NCBI GenBank assembly: GCA_944472135.2
Contig: OX235270.1
Span: 87,243,168-87,307,167 of the forward strand
Direction: 5' to 3'
From: Trichobilharzia regenti
Lineage: Eukaryota; Platyhelminthes; Trematoda; Strigeidida; Schistosomatidae
Length of the DNA: 64,000 nucleotides
The notes beneath the pieces were generated by a model. It did no database searches. It saw only the letters and a list, made by a program, of their open reading frames with translations, and had not been told where the DNA came from. The position numbers and the translations under genes were made by a program. How positions within the stretch are numbered: the stretch's first letter is position 1; each line of letters begins with the position of its first letter. Below are positions 48,831-60,160 of the stretch, in pieces.

Positions 48831-51800
48831 TGCCAAAGAGGGCGACTTAAGCCTATGCAAGAACTGGTGAGGAATCATACTCCTGTCCATCCGAAGTAAA
48901 GTATTAAGCCATGTCATCTCTGAGAAACCAAAAGATTCCCTGTACGGAAGACTTCACCTGGAGCATTCTAGTTTGAAGATAAACAAGCCATGACTGCTTT
49001 CACTTGTGTTTGGAATTCCTCCTTCTTCTCTTTGTCTGCCTTGCCTCGCCAGCCTCAAATATGGTGCAGACATTCCATGTCCTTGTGCTTACTTCTGACG
49101 TTGCTATTGAAACTGCAAAAGCCACCGAAAGCTGCTGATAAGTGACTGCAATACTTGAGATAAAAGTCTACTTTGACAGTGATGCAGCTACATTGGCATG
49201 TTAAGAAATTCAGTGGACATACACCTCACTCCTTAACATTTTCAAATCATAACTCCTTGGAAATATGGTATATGTAAGAGAAGTTGTGACATATCATCAG
49301 TGTTTTGTAAAGGGTTATCAGAGTATCAGTTAAATAATCTGGGTGTTGTTTAGAAGAGGTTTCTTCGCCAGTTAACAGATTAATTACACAAGTGGTGTTG
49401 CTACATCCACATGTAGAGAGTGGAGCCTTCATTTGGATTTCCTTTCAATTATGTAGAGAAATATGAATTAATTAGACGATTCGTTTACTTCTTCAGGTAG
49501 GCGAACTGTAGCTTTAGATGCATTGCTTCAGGTTGTCAGAACCGATTGGTGAAATTTCTTGGCTACCTTGTACGGATGTGGAAGATTTATTCAACAGAAT
49601 GCTTGATAATCGTTCCAACCTTGATTTCGCACTTGCAAAAGCTACCAATAATTCAGGATTTTAAATGCATTGATAGATTGGCTGATCCAGAATAATATTC
49701 GCGAGAATCCCTTTTGTTATCGTCATCATTCAGACTCCTAAGATATTAAAGAAGCTGGGCAAGGAGACTTATCCTATGGGAAGGCAGACGATGTTTTCAA
49801 GAGGAAGTGTTCAGTTTCAGTGCCGTCAGTCATACTGTCTGCGCAATGTTTGCTTTCTATAAGTAGGCTAATCATATCACAGTCAGGTATTTACTCATTG
49901 CAGTGTAAACATTTATTGTTAGTTTCATCATAGTTAAGTAATCGGGAAAGGTTAAACTGTAAGATCCCAAACGAACGAGCGTATTAATAGCCTTAAATTG
50001 ACCGATCGCGTTGCAACGGCGAAATTTCGTATACTCAATATAAGATTTGCATTTGGGTGAGAGAAGACACTAAATGAAGTATTACTAGTGAATGCTGTTC
50101 AGGATTTAGCGAAAAGATCACTTCTGTAAAGTGTCTTAAACCAAATCCTATGTAGTCATTCCTAAGACCAACTTCTAGTCAATTGTAATCCACCCTAACC
50201 CTAATCTAATATTAAGGCTAACGAAAATCTATCTGGAGCCTAAGGCTAATCTGAGCTCCTCACCATGAAATATAGTCACTTGGATGAATACCGACACTCT
50301 GATTAGAAACTGAGAGTTATTCTCGCAACATTTTAGGGAAAGCCATCCTTTCTAATATTCTTACACTTCTTTGGGTATATTTTTATGAATAATCAGTTGT
50401 TTACTATATTTCACTAGTCTACTCTGGTCAGTAGGTTCAATGTGGTTAGTGCAGTGGTTCGGTCGGGATCTTCATTCACAAGCAGCCACGACACTCTCCG
50501 TTTGTGTCAGTTAGCCGTCTTAAGAATCCGTTCGCTACACTCAGTGAAAGCAAAAGTAGGCATAGGGAAACGGAATGCTCACACCATGTTTGAGGATGGC
50601 AGGGTTGTTCAGATGGCGGAAGAAATGAGAATACATAGTGTAGAAGTGTTAGGGAATGTATGACAGCAGCTGAGACGGATGTGGACTCTCCAAATTGCTA
50701 ACTGGAGAGTCGATAATCTACTCCGGTCAACCAGACGACAACCACGAGCACACCGAGGGTGTGGCCATCATGGTGTCATCAAAAGAGTGAAGTTTCAACT
50801 CTCACGTAATGGGAACCATTCTCCTCCAAGATGATGACAGCAAGGTTCAGCTGTCTCAAAAGGAAGGAGATTTCCAATTACACATTGCTGCGCACCTGTA
50901 AACAACTGAGACCAGGAGTAGAAGGAAGACGTTTACAAATACAATAACTGCAAGCAGTAGTGACAATATCTTGGATGGAGATGTCAAACTCATAAGGAGT
51001 GATATGAATTCCAGCCAAACTGGGAGCAGACAACACAGGAAGAGAATTCACTATGGAGTGAGAGGCGCTCGCTCGGCGAAATGAATGAGAACGGAGAACT
51101 GTTGGCAGACTTCTGCGCTTTTAATGATTTGGTGATTGGTGGTATCCACGAGGCGGCAGGCGATGTGAGTTTCACAAGATGAGCGCACCAGAAGTCAGAT
51201 AGACTTCATCCGAATCTGAAGAGAGTGGAGATGTGGTCTGTTGGGCACAAAAGGATCGAGAAGAGGAGCAGATGTAGGTCCAGATCACTACTCTCTAGTA
51301 CAAGGAACCTTCAAGATCGAGTTGGAAGTTTCCAAACAAGCTGGAGATAGATGACAATTAAAATTCATTTCCAACACTGAGAAACTGGAGGACGAAACTA
51401 CAAAGGACACATTCACACTAGTCATCAGGAGATCGTCGGAGACATTGAGCAATATCACCGAGGAAACCTGAGTGATAGGAACACTCGGACTCACTGAAGA
51501 CAATGTGGCAGGAAACCTGTATAGAGATTTTAGGCGCTAAGAATAAGCAAGAAAAGGAGGGTTTGACTATGGAGACCAGGAAGTTGATAGAGGAGAGAAG
51601 GGTGGTGAATCAGAGGATGAACTATTAGAGAGGTGGACAACGAAAGAAGAAGCTGAGCATAGTCTACAGATTACTGTACAAATGAGTGAAGTAGAGTGGT
51701 ATGAAGAAGGCTTTGGCGACACACTAGCAACTGAATCAGAAGAGGTTTCAGGTAAGAGAGACGTCACAACACCATATGAAATAGCCAGGCCGCTATGCGG

Positions 51801-52099
51801 GAAGAGGTCTACGCATATGAAGCCAGTGAAAGATAGTAAAGGTAAGCGAACTATCAAGAAGTTGGAGCAGAGAAAGTGCTTAGCTGATCGATTCAAAGGA
51901 CTCTGAAATCGACCACCACCTACAACTGGTACAGAACCACCAGTAATACCCACCCACCGACAACAGTAGAAGTCTTGGAGACCAGAAGCACTGGAAGCGA
52001 ACCTATAGACCTCAGATGACACACTCACACCACTGCTGCAGAAGATATGGAAGGAAGGAAAGGTGCCTGCCGATTGGAAGAATGACAAGACTACCGACC
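48831..52099. repeat. Array unit 8, empty insert site (3,269 bp)
   Basis: Reads ctctctagtacaagg without insert at 51291-51305, so it is exactly 51 bp shorter. Private variants include atacttg (49154) and cacaagat (51176). Confidence 0.95.
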
Positions 52100-53218
52100 T
52101 GCCAAAGAGGGCGACTTAAGCCTATGCAAGAACTGGTGAGGAATCATACTCCTGTCCATCCGAAGTAAAGTATTAAGCCATGTCATCTCTGAGAAACCAA
52201 AAGATTCCCTGTACGGAAGACTTCACCTGGAGCATTCTAGTTTGAAGATAAACAAGCCATGACTGCTTTCACTTGTGTTTGGAATTCCTCCTTCTTCTCT
52301 TTGTCTGCCTTGCCTCGCCAGCCTCAAATATGGTGCAGACATTCCATGTCCTTGTGCTTACTTCTGACGTTGCTATTGAAACTGCAAAAGCCACCGAAAG
52401 CTGCTGATAAGTGACTGCAATATTTGAGATAAAAGTCTACTTTGACAGTGATGCAGCTACATTGGCATGTTAAGAAATTCAGTGGACATACACCTCACTC
52501 CTTAACATTTTCAAATCATAACTCCTTGGAAATATGGTATATGTAAGAGAAGTTGTGACATATCATCAGTGTTTTGTAAAGGGTTATCAGAGTATCAGTT
52601 AAATAATCTGGGTGTTGTTTAGAAGAGGTTTCTTCGCCAGTTAACAGATTAATTACACAAGTGGTGTTGCTACATCCACATGTAGAGAGTGGAGCCTTCA
52701 TTTGGATTTCCTTTCAATTATGTAGAGAAATATGAATTAATTAGACGATTCGTTTACTTCTTCAGGTAGGCGAACTGTAGCTTTAGATGCATTGCTTCAG
52801 GTTGTCAGAACCGATTGGTGAAATTTCTTGGCTACCTTGTACGGATGTGGAAGATTTATTCAACAGAATGCTTGATAATCGTTCCAACCTTGATTTCGCA
52901 CTTGCAAAAGCTACCAATAATTCAGGATTTTAAATGCATTGATAGATTGGCTGATCCAGAATAATATTCGCGAGAATCCCTTTTGTTATCGTCATCATTC
53001 AGACTCCTAAGATATTAAAGAAGCTGGGCAAGGAGACTTATCCTATGGGAAGGCAGACGATGTTTTCAAGAGGAAGTGTTCAGTTTCAGTGCCGTCAGTC
53101 ATACTGTCTGCGCAATGTTTGCTTTCTATAAGTAGGCTAATCATATCACAGTCAGGTATTTACTCATTGCAGTGTAAACATTTATTGTTAGTTTCATCAT
53201 AGTTAAGTAATCGGGAAG
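52100..53218. repeat. Array unit 9, partial
   Basis: Matches the first 1,119 bases of the unit, then breaks inside atcgggaa|ggtttag, about 24 bp before the 149-bp segment shared with the inverted-repeat arms. Confidence 0.93.
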
Positions 53219-55960
53219 GTTTAGATTCTTTGTTTCCAACCGCACTTGTTTTTTCTATTGTTGTTTTTCCTCTTCTTGTGCTTTTTTAACCTACGTCTTT
53301 AATTCGACGTCTACACTTGCTTTTCTCTGCTTTTGTACTTTTCACCTTCCTTCATTTTACTCCATACTTTTTCACCTCCTGTTCACGCTATATCCTCCAT
53401 GTCTACGTTGGACTTCGCGCTAGCCGCTTGCTTTTCGGGTCTCACTTAATGGCGTGGCGCACGATACCACGCACAGGCCTCCTCAATGACTTTTCAGTCC
53501 GTCGACACTTTCTCCTGCATATTTGTTGGGCGATTGTTTCTTGCTTTTGTTTGTTCCCATAGTTCTTTTTGGTGATTCTTTCCGGCCCGGCCATCTGATC
53601 TTCAGTATAGAGCGAAGACAGTTAGTGGTTGATAAAGGTCTGCAACAGGCTGTTGGAAATATTCTTTGTGACCGACCCGCCAAGTTTCTGATCCGTATAG
53701 AAGAACTGACTTGACGTTTGTATTGAAAATCGGACCGAAATTTGTTGTTGATGCTGAGTGACGAAGATTTCCAGATTGGTTGTTTCAGGTTGATGGATGT
53801 GTTCCTCGTCTTCCCGATTCTCGCTCGATTTGGCATCCTCGTCCACTCTTCCTGTAGTTGAGACAATGCTCCCTCCCTAGATAAGTGAATGAAGTAACCT
53901 CTTTCGAATCCCTCCCGTTGATGGTGATTGACGCTGGATGTTGTTTCTGATGTTGTTGTTGTTGGTTGGTTATTTTCATCATCTCCGCCTTGTCTATGTT
54001 TACCTGGAGTCCTGTGTTTGCTGCTTCTTCGACCAGTTTGTCGGTTTTCGCTTGTAAGTCTTCGATTGTGTGTGACATCAAACATTAATCATCCACGCGG
54101 GAAATCCAGGTCTTCTAGGTTCTTCACGTCGGTCCAGGATATTCCTGTCTTCTCGTTTCCCACTGCCTGACGCATAATCCAGTCGGTCCACCACAATTAG
54201 GAATATCAGTGGTGATAATAAGCACCCTTGTCTGACTCCTGTGTTTACTCCAAACGCCTTGCTGAGGTTTCCGTTGTGGATGACTTGACATGTGCCGCCG
54301 TTGTCGTACAGCTGTTGAATAAGGCTGATGAACATTTGGGGTACGCCGTAGTACTCGAGTAATTTCCAAATTACTTCACGATCAACGCTGTCGAAGGCCT
54401 TCTCAAAGTCTTTAAAGTTGAGGTAGAGGTTTCATTGCCATTCCATGCTTTGTTCTGTGATGATGATGCGTAGAGTTGCAATTTGGTCAGTACATGATTT
54501 GTCTTTCCTGAATCTAGCTTGTTCTGGTCGGAGTTCTGTCTCCAGTGCGTCCTATAATCTCTCCAGGATGATGCGACTCAATATTTTACTTGGCGTCGAT
54601 AGAAGCATGATTCCCCGCCAGTTCTTGCAGAGTAAGGTGTAAGTCGCCCTTCTTTGGTAGTTTCACGAGGTAACCTTTCCTCCAGTCAGTAGGCACCTAT
54701 CCCTCCTTGCAGACCTTTTGCAACAATGAAGTCAGCATATCTGCTGTCGTCTCTGGGTCCTCTTTCAGTGAGTGCTTCAGGGGGTATTCCACCTGGTCCA
54801 GCTGCTTTTCCAGCTTTCAGAAGCTAGATTGCATTCAAGACTTCAGCTTTCGTTGGAGGATTGGTGTCAACTTGCAGTTGTGTGCGCGCTGTTGTTGGTA
54901 TTTCTGGATGGGTTGCAGGTGGTGGTCAGTTCAAGAGTCCTTCGAAGTGATCCGCCCATTGTTTAATCTGTCTTTCTTCCTTGGTAAGTGGGTTCCCTTC
55001 GCTGTATTTTACAGGTTTCACTTGTGTTGACCACTTCCTCGATAGAGACTTGGTTATCTGATATAATGTCCACAGATACCTTTGGCATAATGCCTTCTCA
55101 GCTTCAGTAGCCAGATTGTCGTCAAATTGACTTTTGCCCTTCCTAGGATAATTCTGCACTTCATTGTCAAGTGCTGTGTGATCTAAACTAAGCGTCTGTT
55201 TCTCAGATCCCTCTTTGCATTGAATAATTTTTTCTTTCACTATTCTCCTCTCCTCTATTACCTTCTAAGTGTCCATTAAGAGCTACTCCTTGTCTTGTCT
55301 CTTCTTTATTCCTAAAACTTTTGAACACGTCTCGTTGAAAATCACCTTCAGAGAGTTCCAACGGTCTTCCATGCATGATTCTTCCGTGATGTCACGTAGT
55401 GTTTCCTGCTTTGCTCTGACAGTTGCACTGAAAGTGTCATTTGTGGTTGTGTCTCTCAGTTTTTGAGTGTTGAACTTGCATTGTGGCCTATCCCCGGCTA
55501 TCCTCGAGGCTTTTAGTTTCACCCTGAAAGTCCCTTCTTCTAGACAGTGGTCTGAACCCACATCTGCTCCCCTCCTCGACCTTGTGTCCAGTAGGCTCCG
55601 TCTCCACTTCCTTGAGATTGAAATGAAGTCTGTCTGGTTTTTGGTGTTTCCATCTGGTGAAATCCATGTCGCCTTGTGTGCATCCTTGTGTTTGAACACA
55701 CTGACACCAATCACCAAATCATTGAAGGCGCAGAAGTCTGAGAAAAGTTCACCATTGTCGTTCATTTCACCAAGGGCCTCGCGACCCATGGTGAGTTCTC
55801 TTCCGGTATTGTCTCATCCCAGCTTCGCATTCATATCACTCATCAGGATTTTGATATCGCCATTTGGGATGTTGTCCATTACTGTTTGTAGTTGTCTGTA
55901 GAAAGCCTCCTTCTCCTCTTGTTCTGAGACGTTTGTAGGTGCATAGCATTGAATGATTGT
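53219..55960 (-). mobile_element. Decayed RTE (SR2-like) retrotransposon
   Basis: Reading down the minus strand: endonuclease second half 55,960-55,283 (MSDMNAKLG, stop, DNTGRELTMG, NGELFSDFCAFNDLVIG, RRGADVGSDHCLEEG), linker 55,240-54,926 (LATEAEKALCQRYL, KPVKYSEGNPLTKEERQIKQ), RT (54,430-54,080: LRPEQARFRKDKSCTDQI-type sequence, FGVNTGVRQGCLLSPLIFL, motif C lost) and C-terminal part (LSHTIEDLQAKTDKLVEEA, SFTYLG, KIRWPGRK). Numerous frameshifts; dead. It abuts the array's right end and forms the left arm of the inverted repeat with the RTE copy at 59,032. Confidence 0.85.
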
Positions 55961-56159
55961 AACGAGCGTACTAATAGCCTTAAATTGACCGATTGCGTTG
56001 TAACGGCGAAATTTCGTATACTCAATATAAGATTTGCATTTGGGTGAGAAAAGACACTAAATGAAGTATTACTAGTGAATGCTGTTCAGGATTTAGCGAA
56101 AAGATCACTAGCGTCAATTCTGTTATTTCCAGCTCTTTATATTATTGCGTATCTCCATC
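55226..56159. repeat. Left arm of 934-bp inverted repeat
   Basis: Reverse complement of 58,833-59,768 at about 99% identity. Contains RTE endonuclease, the 149-bp segment and about 50 bp more (agcgtcaattctgttatttc onward). Homology ends at gtatctccatc (56159). Confidence 0.9.
55283..55789 (-). pseudogene. RTE endonuclease fragment (left arm copy)
   Basis: 168-codon open stretch covering the second half of an exonuclease-endonuclease-phosphatase fold domain. The GSDH motif carries the general-base Asp-His pair. An in-frame stop just upstream (after AKLG) separates it from the start of the domain, and the first catalytic part is missing. Differs from the right-arm copy at only a few residues (for example N/H in the PDG-TKNQ stretch, M/V, I/R). 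Confidence 0.85.
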
Positions 56160-56268
56160 ATCATAGTCATTATTATTAATACTATCACTAATGATACTAA
56201 TAGTTATAATGATAATAATAATAATGACGACCTACATGTCAAACAAGCGCAAGATAATGACAATACCA

Positions 56269-56856
56269 ACAATAAGGAATCTAAATCATCAGTAGTAATT
56301 CCATGCAAGGAATGAACCTCGGAAACCTTACGCAGAATTCTTAATAATGCAGGAATAAAAGTGGCATTCAAACCTACAAACTCAATTAGAAACAAGCTTT
56401 GTCAGTTAAAAGATCCTGAGGAGTCTTTAAAGCAAAACAATTTAGTTTACTTAATACCCTGCCTGCAATGATTGTCAGGTCAAATACATAGGTCAAACTA
56501 GTAGAACATGGGCAATCAGATTAGCCGAGCATAGAAATCTAGCAAACTCTAGATTGGTTGACCTAAATAAGATAAGAAATCTAGAGAATAGTTCAGCTAT
56601 AGCACTACATACAGTTACACACAACCATACAATAGGATGGGATTGGATGACAGTTCTAAAATCTAATGTGACAGGGTGGAGGGAGAGATTGATAACAGAA
56701 GCTTTGTTTATCGAATCAACTGCAAATACATATAATAGGAATAATTCAACACCTGTCCTAGATATCTGGAAAATTCTATTACTCCTACGACAAATAGAAG
56801 AGAACAAAGAGAACTATAAAACTCAAATTTCGAAGTCGTGTGATTATAATTGATAT
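56269..56856 (+). mobile_element. Penelope-like element, C-terminal GIY-YIG endonuclease fragment
   Basis: Reads SETLRRILNNAGIKVAFKPT, NLVYLIPC, then after a one-base shift near 56,465 CNDCQVKYIGQTSRTWAIR, LAEHRNLANSR and AIALHTVTHNHTIGWDWM up to a stop after CDYN (56,853). This is the C-terminal end of RT plus the GIY-YIG nuclease typical of Penelope-like elements, including the Cys pair of the linker. A stop in place of a residue after PCKE and the shift make it non-functional. The 3' flank (56,868-56,925) matches the arms of the 12,447 foldback. It sits in the spacer of the inverted repeat. Confidence 0.85.
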
Positions 56857-56929
56857 GATTATGAACAATAAATTTTGTTCGAAACGTCATCCAGTAAATA
56901 ATACTGTTTTACTGTGTGATACATCTAAT

Positions 56930-58832
56930 AAACAAACTAATATGGAAAGTTTAACCAACTAATTGATTAAAACTCAGTTGATTCCCATCTCCCCTTTAAC
57001 TTTTACAGAGACAGATACAAAGACGGAACACGTCATATTGACTGAAGATGGAAATGGTGAAGTACAGAAGGTCAACATTTCTTCGTGCAGTCCACTTTCG
57101 TTGCTCAAATGCGTGAATTTCGGACATCAATTGAGGTTGAGATGTACTCACTTATTTTTATTTCGAATTAAATACAAAGCTCAAGACGAATAAAATCTTC
57201 AGTTTATTCCAGTCGTGTATATGTGAGTCTTTATTCTTTGTAACTGAAAAAGCGGCGTAGGCAGAAATCAACCATTGAAGGTTTATTAAACCACTTGTGA
57301 GAGCAGTCACTGGTACGAAGAAACAATTGTTGCTCGATATTAACAAAAGGCTGAAGGTGATTTATTGACCAGAGGAAGACGTGAGTATCCAGCATTCACT
57401 TAGTGTGTATGTTTATTTCGCAAGAGTTTGGAAGCAGAAGGTTATAGCTATCTGTCGTCCTTGAGGTTTTGAGGGTTCTGCAGTTGCTTCTGGTTGGTTG
57501 TGTGAACTAAGAAGTCACAAGTATTTAGCTATTTTCAAGAATGCAAATAAACGAAAGATGACCTCCCCTTCCGATGAGAAGTAAACTAGGAATATAAAGT
57601 GTTTTAGACAGTATGATCTTGTCACAGCAGATATATTTCTACTACTTAAATAGTTTATGATTTGACACAGGCCAAGAGTCCTGTATATTCTACTGGGATA
57701 TTTCTGAGACAATAAGAGACAACTGAGACAATAAGAAGGTGGTTGGCAACACTCTGTGGAAGTAAACCATTGTTTTTGAGAAAGTGAAATAGTATATTTG
57801 TTAAAAAAGGAGTAACTGGCGATTCTTATGATATATTTTCAGGTTAATATTAGAGAGAATTTCTATAATAAGTTTAACCTATGACCATGAGATTGATTTT
57901 CATCTAGATGTATAGCCTCTCATTAGTGCAGAGTTGGTATTATTTCACTTAGGAACAAAATTATTGAAACTAAGGATTTGCAAGTTACATGAAATAAGGT
58001 TCAGTAATGGGATGTGCTTAAGTTATTTTATGGCAGGTAAAGAGAATTTTCACTAGAAACGTTAAATTTAAATTAGAATAGAATATATACATTAACCACT
58101 TCTTGCTATTCTAGGAGCTGATGAATATTGTCTTTGTTGTTGATGCCTATATGAAAAAGAAGATTATCGAAGGATTTCTGCGTGCATAATACTTCAAGAC
58201 TTTCTTCCAGTGTTATCATATATTGATTTTCAAATAATTATTTGCATTTTCACGGTCATTGTTGTCAGACACAACTGTGCAGATTTATAACTATTCGTTC
58301 AAATGCACGCTTAATGTAATTGTGGACACATGAATAGTACGACCTCGTGAATATACATTGCTTCAGGAGCACAAAAGTATTGAAAACTTATTGTAATTTT
58401 CTTATGATTATTCATTTTATGAAGACCAACTGGAATATTGGGCCAAAACAGCAGACCTCTGCTGAAACCGATTCCCTGCCCTTGTTTTCAGTTTGCTCCG
58501 CAACAATACAGAATCATTCGTTTAAATAAAACATAAAAGAATTCATCACAAAGTCCCCGAGGATATGATGAAGAAACAAAAATATGCCATCACTACCTAT
58601 AATCCGCTAAAAAGATAATCATAAAAGAAAAAACACAAAACTTCGAACATACAGGAAACCCAGTGAAAATATAAGACGAGTCGAAAAATCAAGGTAAAAA
58701 TACCTTTAACAAAATGGAAAACGGGACATGATATACGCCAAATAAAATATAAAAACATACCTCAAAAAACAACAAAATAAAACAGTGCAAAGTTATCCAA
58801 TAAGGGATGAAGGGGAGATCATAAAAATAAAA
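56930..58832. other. Spacer of inverted repeat, mostly unrecognised
   Basis: AT-rich sequence without recognisable coding similarity; the last 270 bp are A-rich on +. Short open frames (for example 56,963-57,193) do not resemble any family I know. Confidence 0.55.
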
Positions 58833-59768
58833 GATGGAGATACGCAATAATATAAAGAGCTGGAAATAACAGAATTGACGCTAGTGATCTTTTCGCTAAA
58901 TCCTGAACAGCATTCACTAGTAATACTTCATTTAGTGTCTTCTCTCACCCAAATGCAAATCTTATATTGAGTATACGAAATTTCGCCGTTACAACGCAAT
59001 CAGTCAATTTAAGGCTATTAGTACGCTCGTTACAATCATTCAATGCTATGCACCTACAAACGTCTCAGAACAAGAGGAGAAGGAGGCTTTCTACAGACAA
59101 CTACAAACAGTAATGGACAACATCCCAAATGGCGATATCGAAATCCTGATGAGTGATATGAATGCGAAGCTGGGATGAGACAATACCGGAAGAGAACTCA
59201 CCATGGGTCGCGAGGCCCTTGGTGAAATGAACGACAATGGTGAACTTTTCTCAGACTTCTGCGCCTTCAATGATTTGGTGATTGGTGTCAGTGTGTTCAA
59301 ACACAAGGATGCACACAAGGCGACATGGATTTCACCAGATGGACACACCAAAAACCAGACAGACTTCATTTCAATCTCAAGGAAGTGGAGACGGAGCCTA
59401 CTGGACACAAGGTCGAGGAGGGGAGCAGATGTGGGTTCAGACCACTGTCTAGAAGAAGGGACTTTCAGGGTGAAACTAAAAGCCTCGAGGATAGCCGGGG
59501 ATAGGCCACAATGCAAGTTCAACACTCAAAAACTGAGAGACACAACCACAAATGACACTTTCAGTGCAACTGTCAGAGCAAAGCAGGAAACACTACGTGA
59601 CATCACGGAAGAATCATGCGTGGAAGACCGTTGGAACTCTCTGAAGGTGATTTTCAACGAGACGTGTTCAAAAGTTTTAGGAAGAAAGAAGAGACAAGAC
59701 AAGGAGTAGCTCTTAATGGACACTTAGAAGGTAATAGAGGAGAGGAGAATAGTGAAAGAAAATGTTAT
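58833..59768. repeat. Right arm of inverted repeat
   Basis: Inverted copy of 55,226-56,159. Begins gatggagatacgcaataat and ends around gaatagtgaaagaaaa, after which it diverges (tgttattcacgg against aattattcaatg). Confidence 0.9.
59032..59768 (+). mobile_element. RTE (SR2-like) endonuclease fragment, truncated
   Basis: Same junction with the 149-bp segment as the left-arm copy, then IQCYAPTNVSEQEEKEAFYR, MSDMNAKLG, stop, and the 168-codon open part 59,203-59,709 ending KKRQDKE. The linker and RT are absent. Sharing the same stop and upstream junction shows both arms descend from one already-dead copy. Confidence 0.85.
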
Positions 59769-60160
59769 TCACGGTAAAGTATTCATTAGTTTAACTCTGG
59801 GTAGCAGCGGGCTCTAAAACGTACTCCGATACATAAAACCAATGTTCCTAACATTAGTAGTACATTCTGTCCACTCCTGTCTAATAAATTAACCCACCTG
59901 AATTCTCTCATTTCTCCCACTGCATAACGCAATATTTGGAGTAATAACTCCACAGGAAACCTTACCGCATGATCTGTATCATGGTAACTTATTATGTGTA
60001 AATCGCCTCAGGCTATTGAGACAAGATCGGTGTAGCTCTAAGAAATGAAGTGGTGGCGTTGCAACCTTTAAGAGTCCCTAGCGGTCCGCTATCAAAAATG
60101 TATGATTTAAGTTGTCAGGTGACAAAATCACTGTTAATTTTCCTCTGAAACACCCACTTG
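59769..60160. other. Unrecognised sequence
   Basis: No clear feature. It may be the decayed start of the CR1-like element that follows. Confidence 0.4.

Larger units (their letters stand above)
25591..53218. repeat. Tandem array, 3,320-bp unit, 8 full copies plus 1,119-bp partial
   Basis: Any landmark recurs every 3,320 bases: tgccaaagag-type starts fall at 25591, 28911, 32231, 35551, 38871, 42191, 45511, 48831 and 52100 (the last spacing is 3,269). All copies are head to tail. Outside the 51-bp site at unit offset about 2,465, only some six single-base variants separate the full copies, so identity is above 99.8%. The array starts about 640 bp after the STAG 3' end and stops at 53,218 against an inverted RTE copy. 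Confidence 0.97.

Noticed and set aside
53317..53562. Plus-strand frames over 53.3-54.2 kb as host genes
   Set aside because: They are antisense to the decayed RTE copy and show no independent coding signal.
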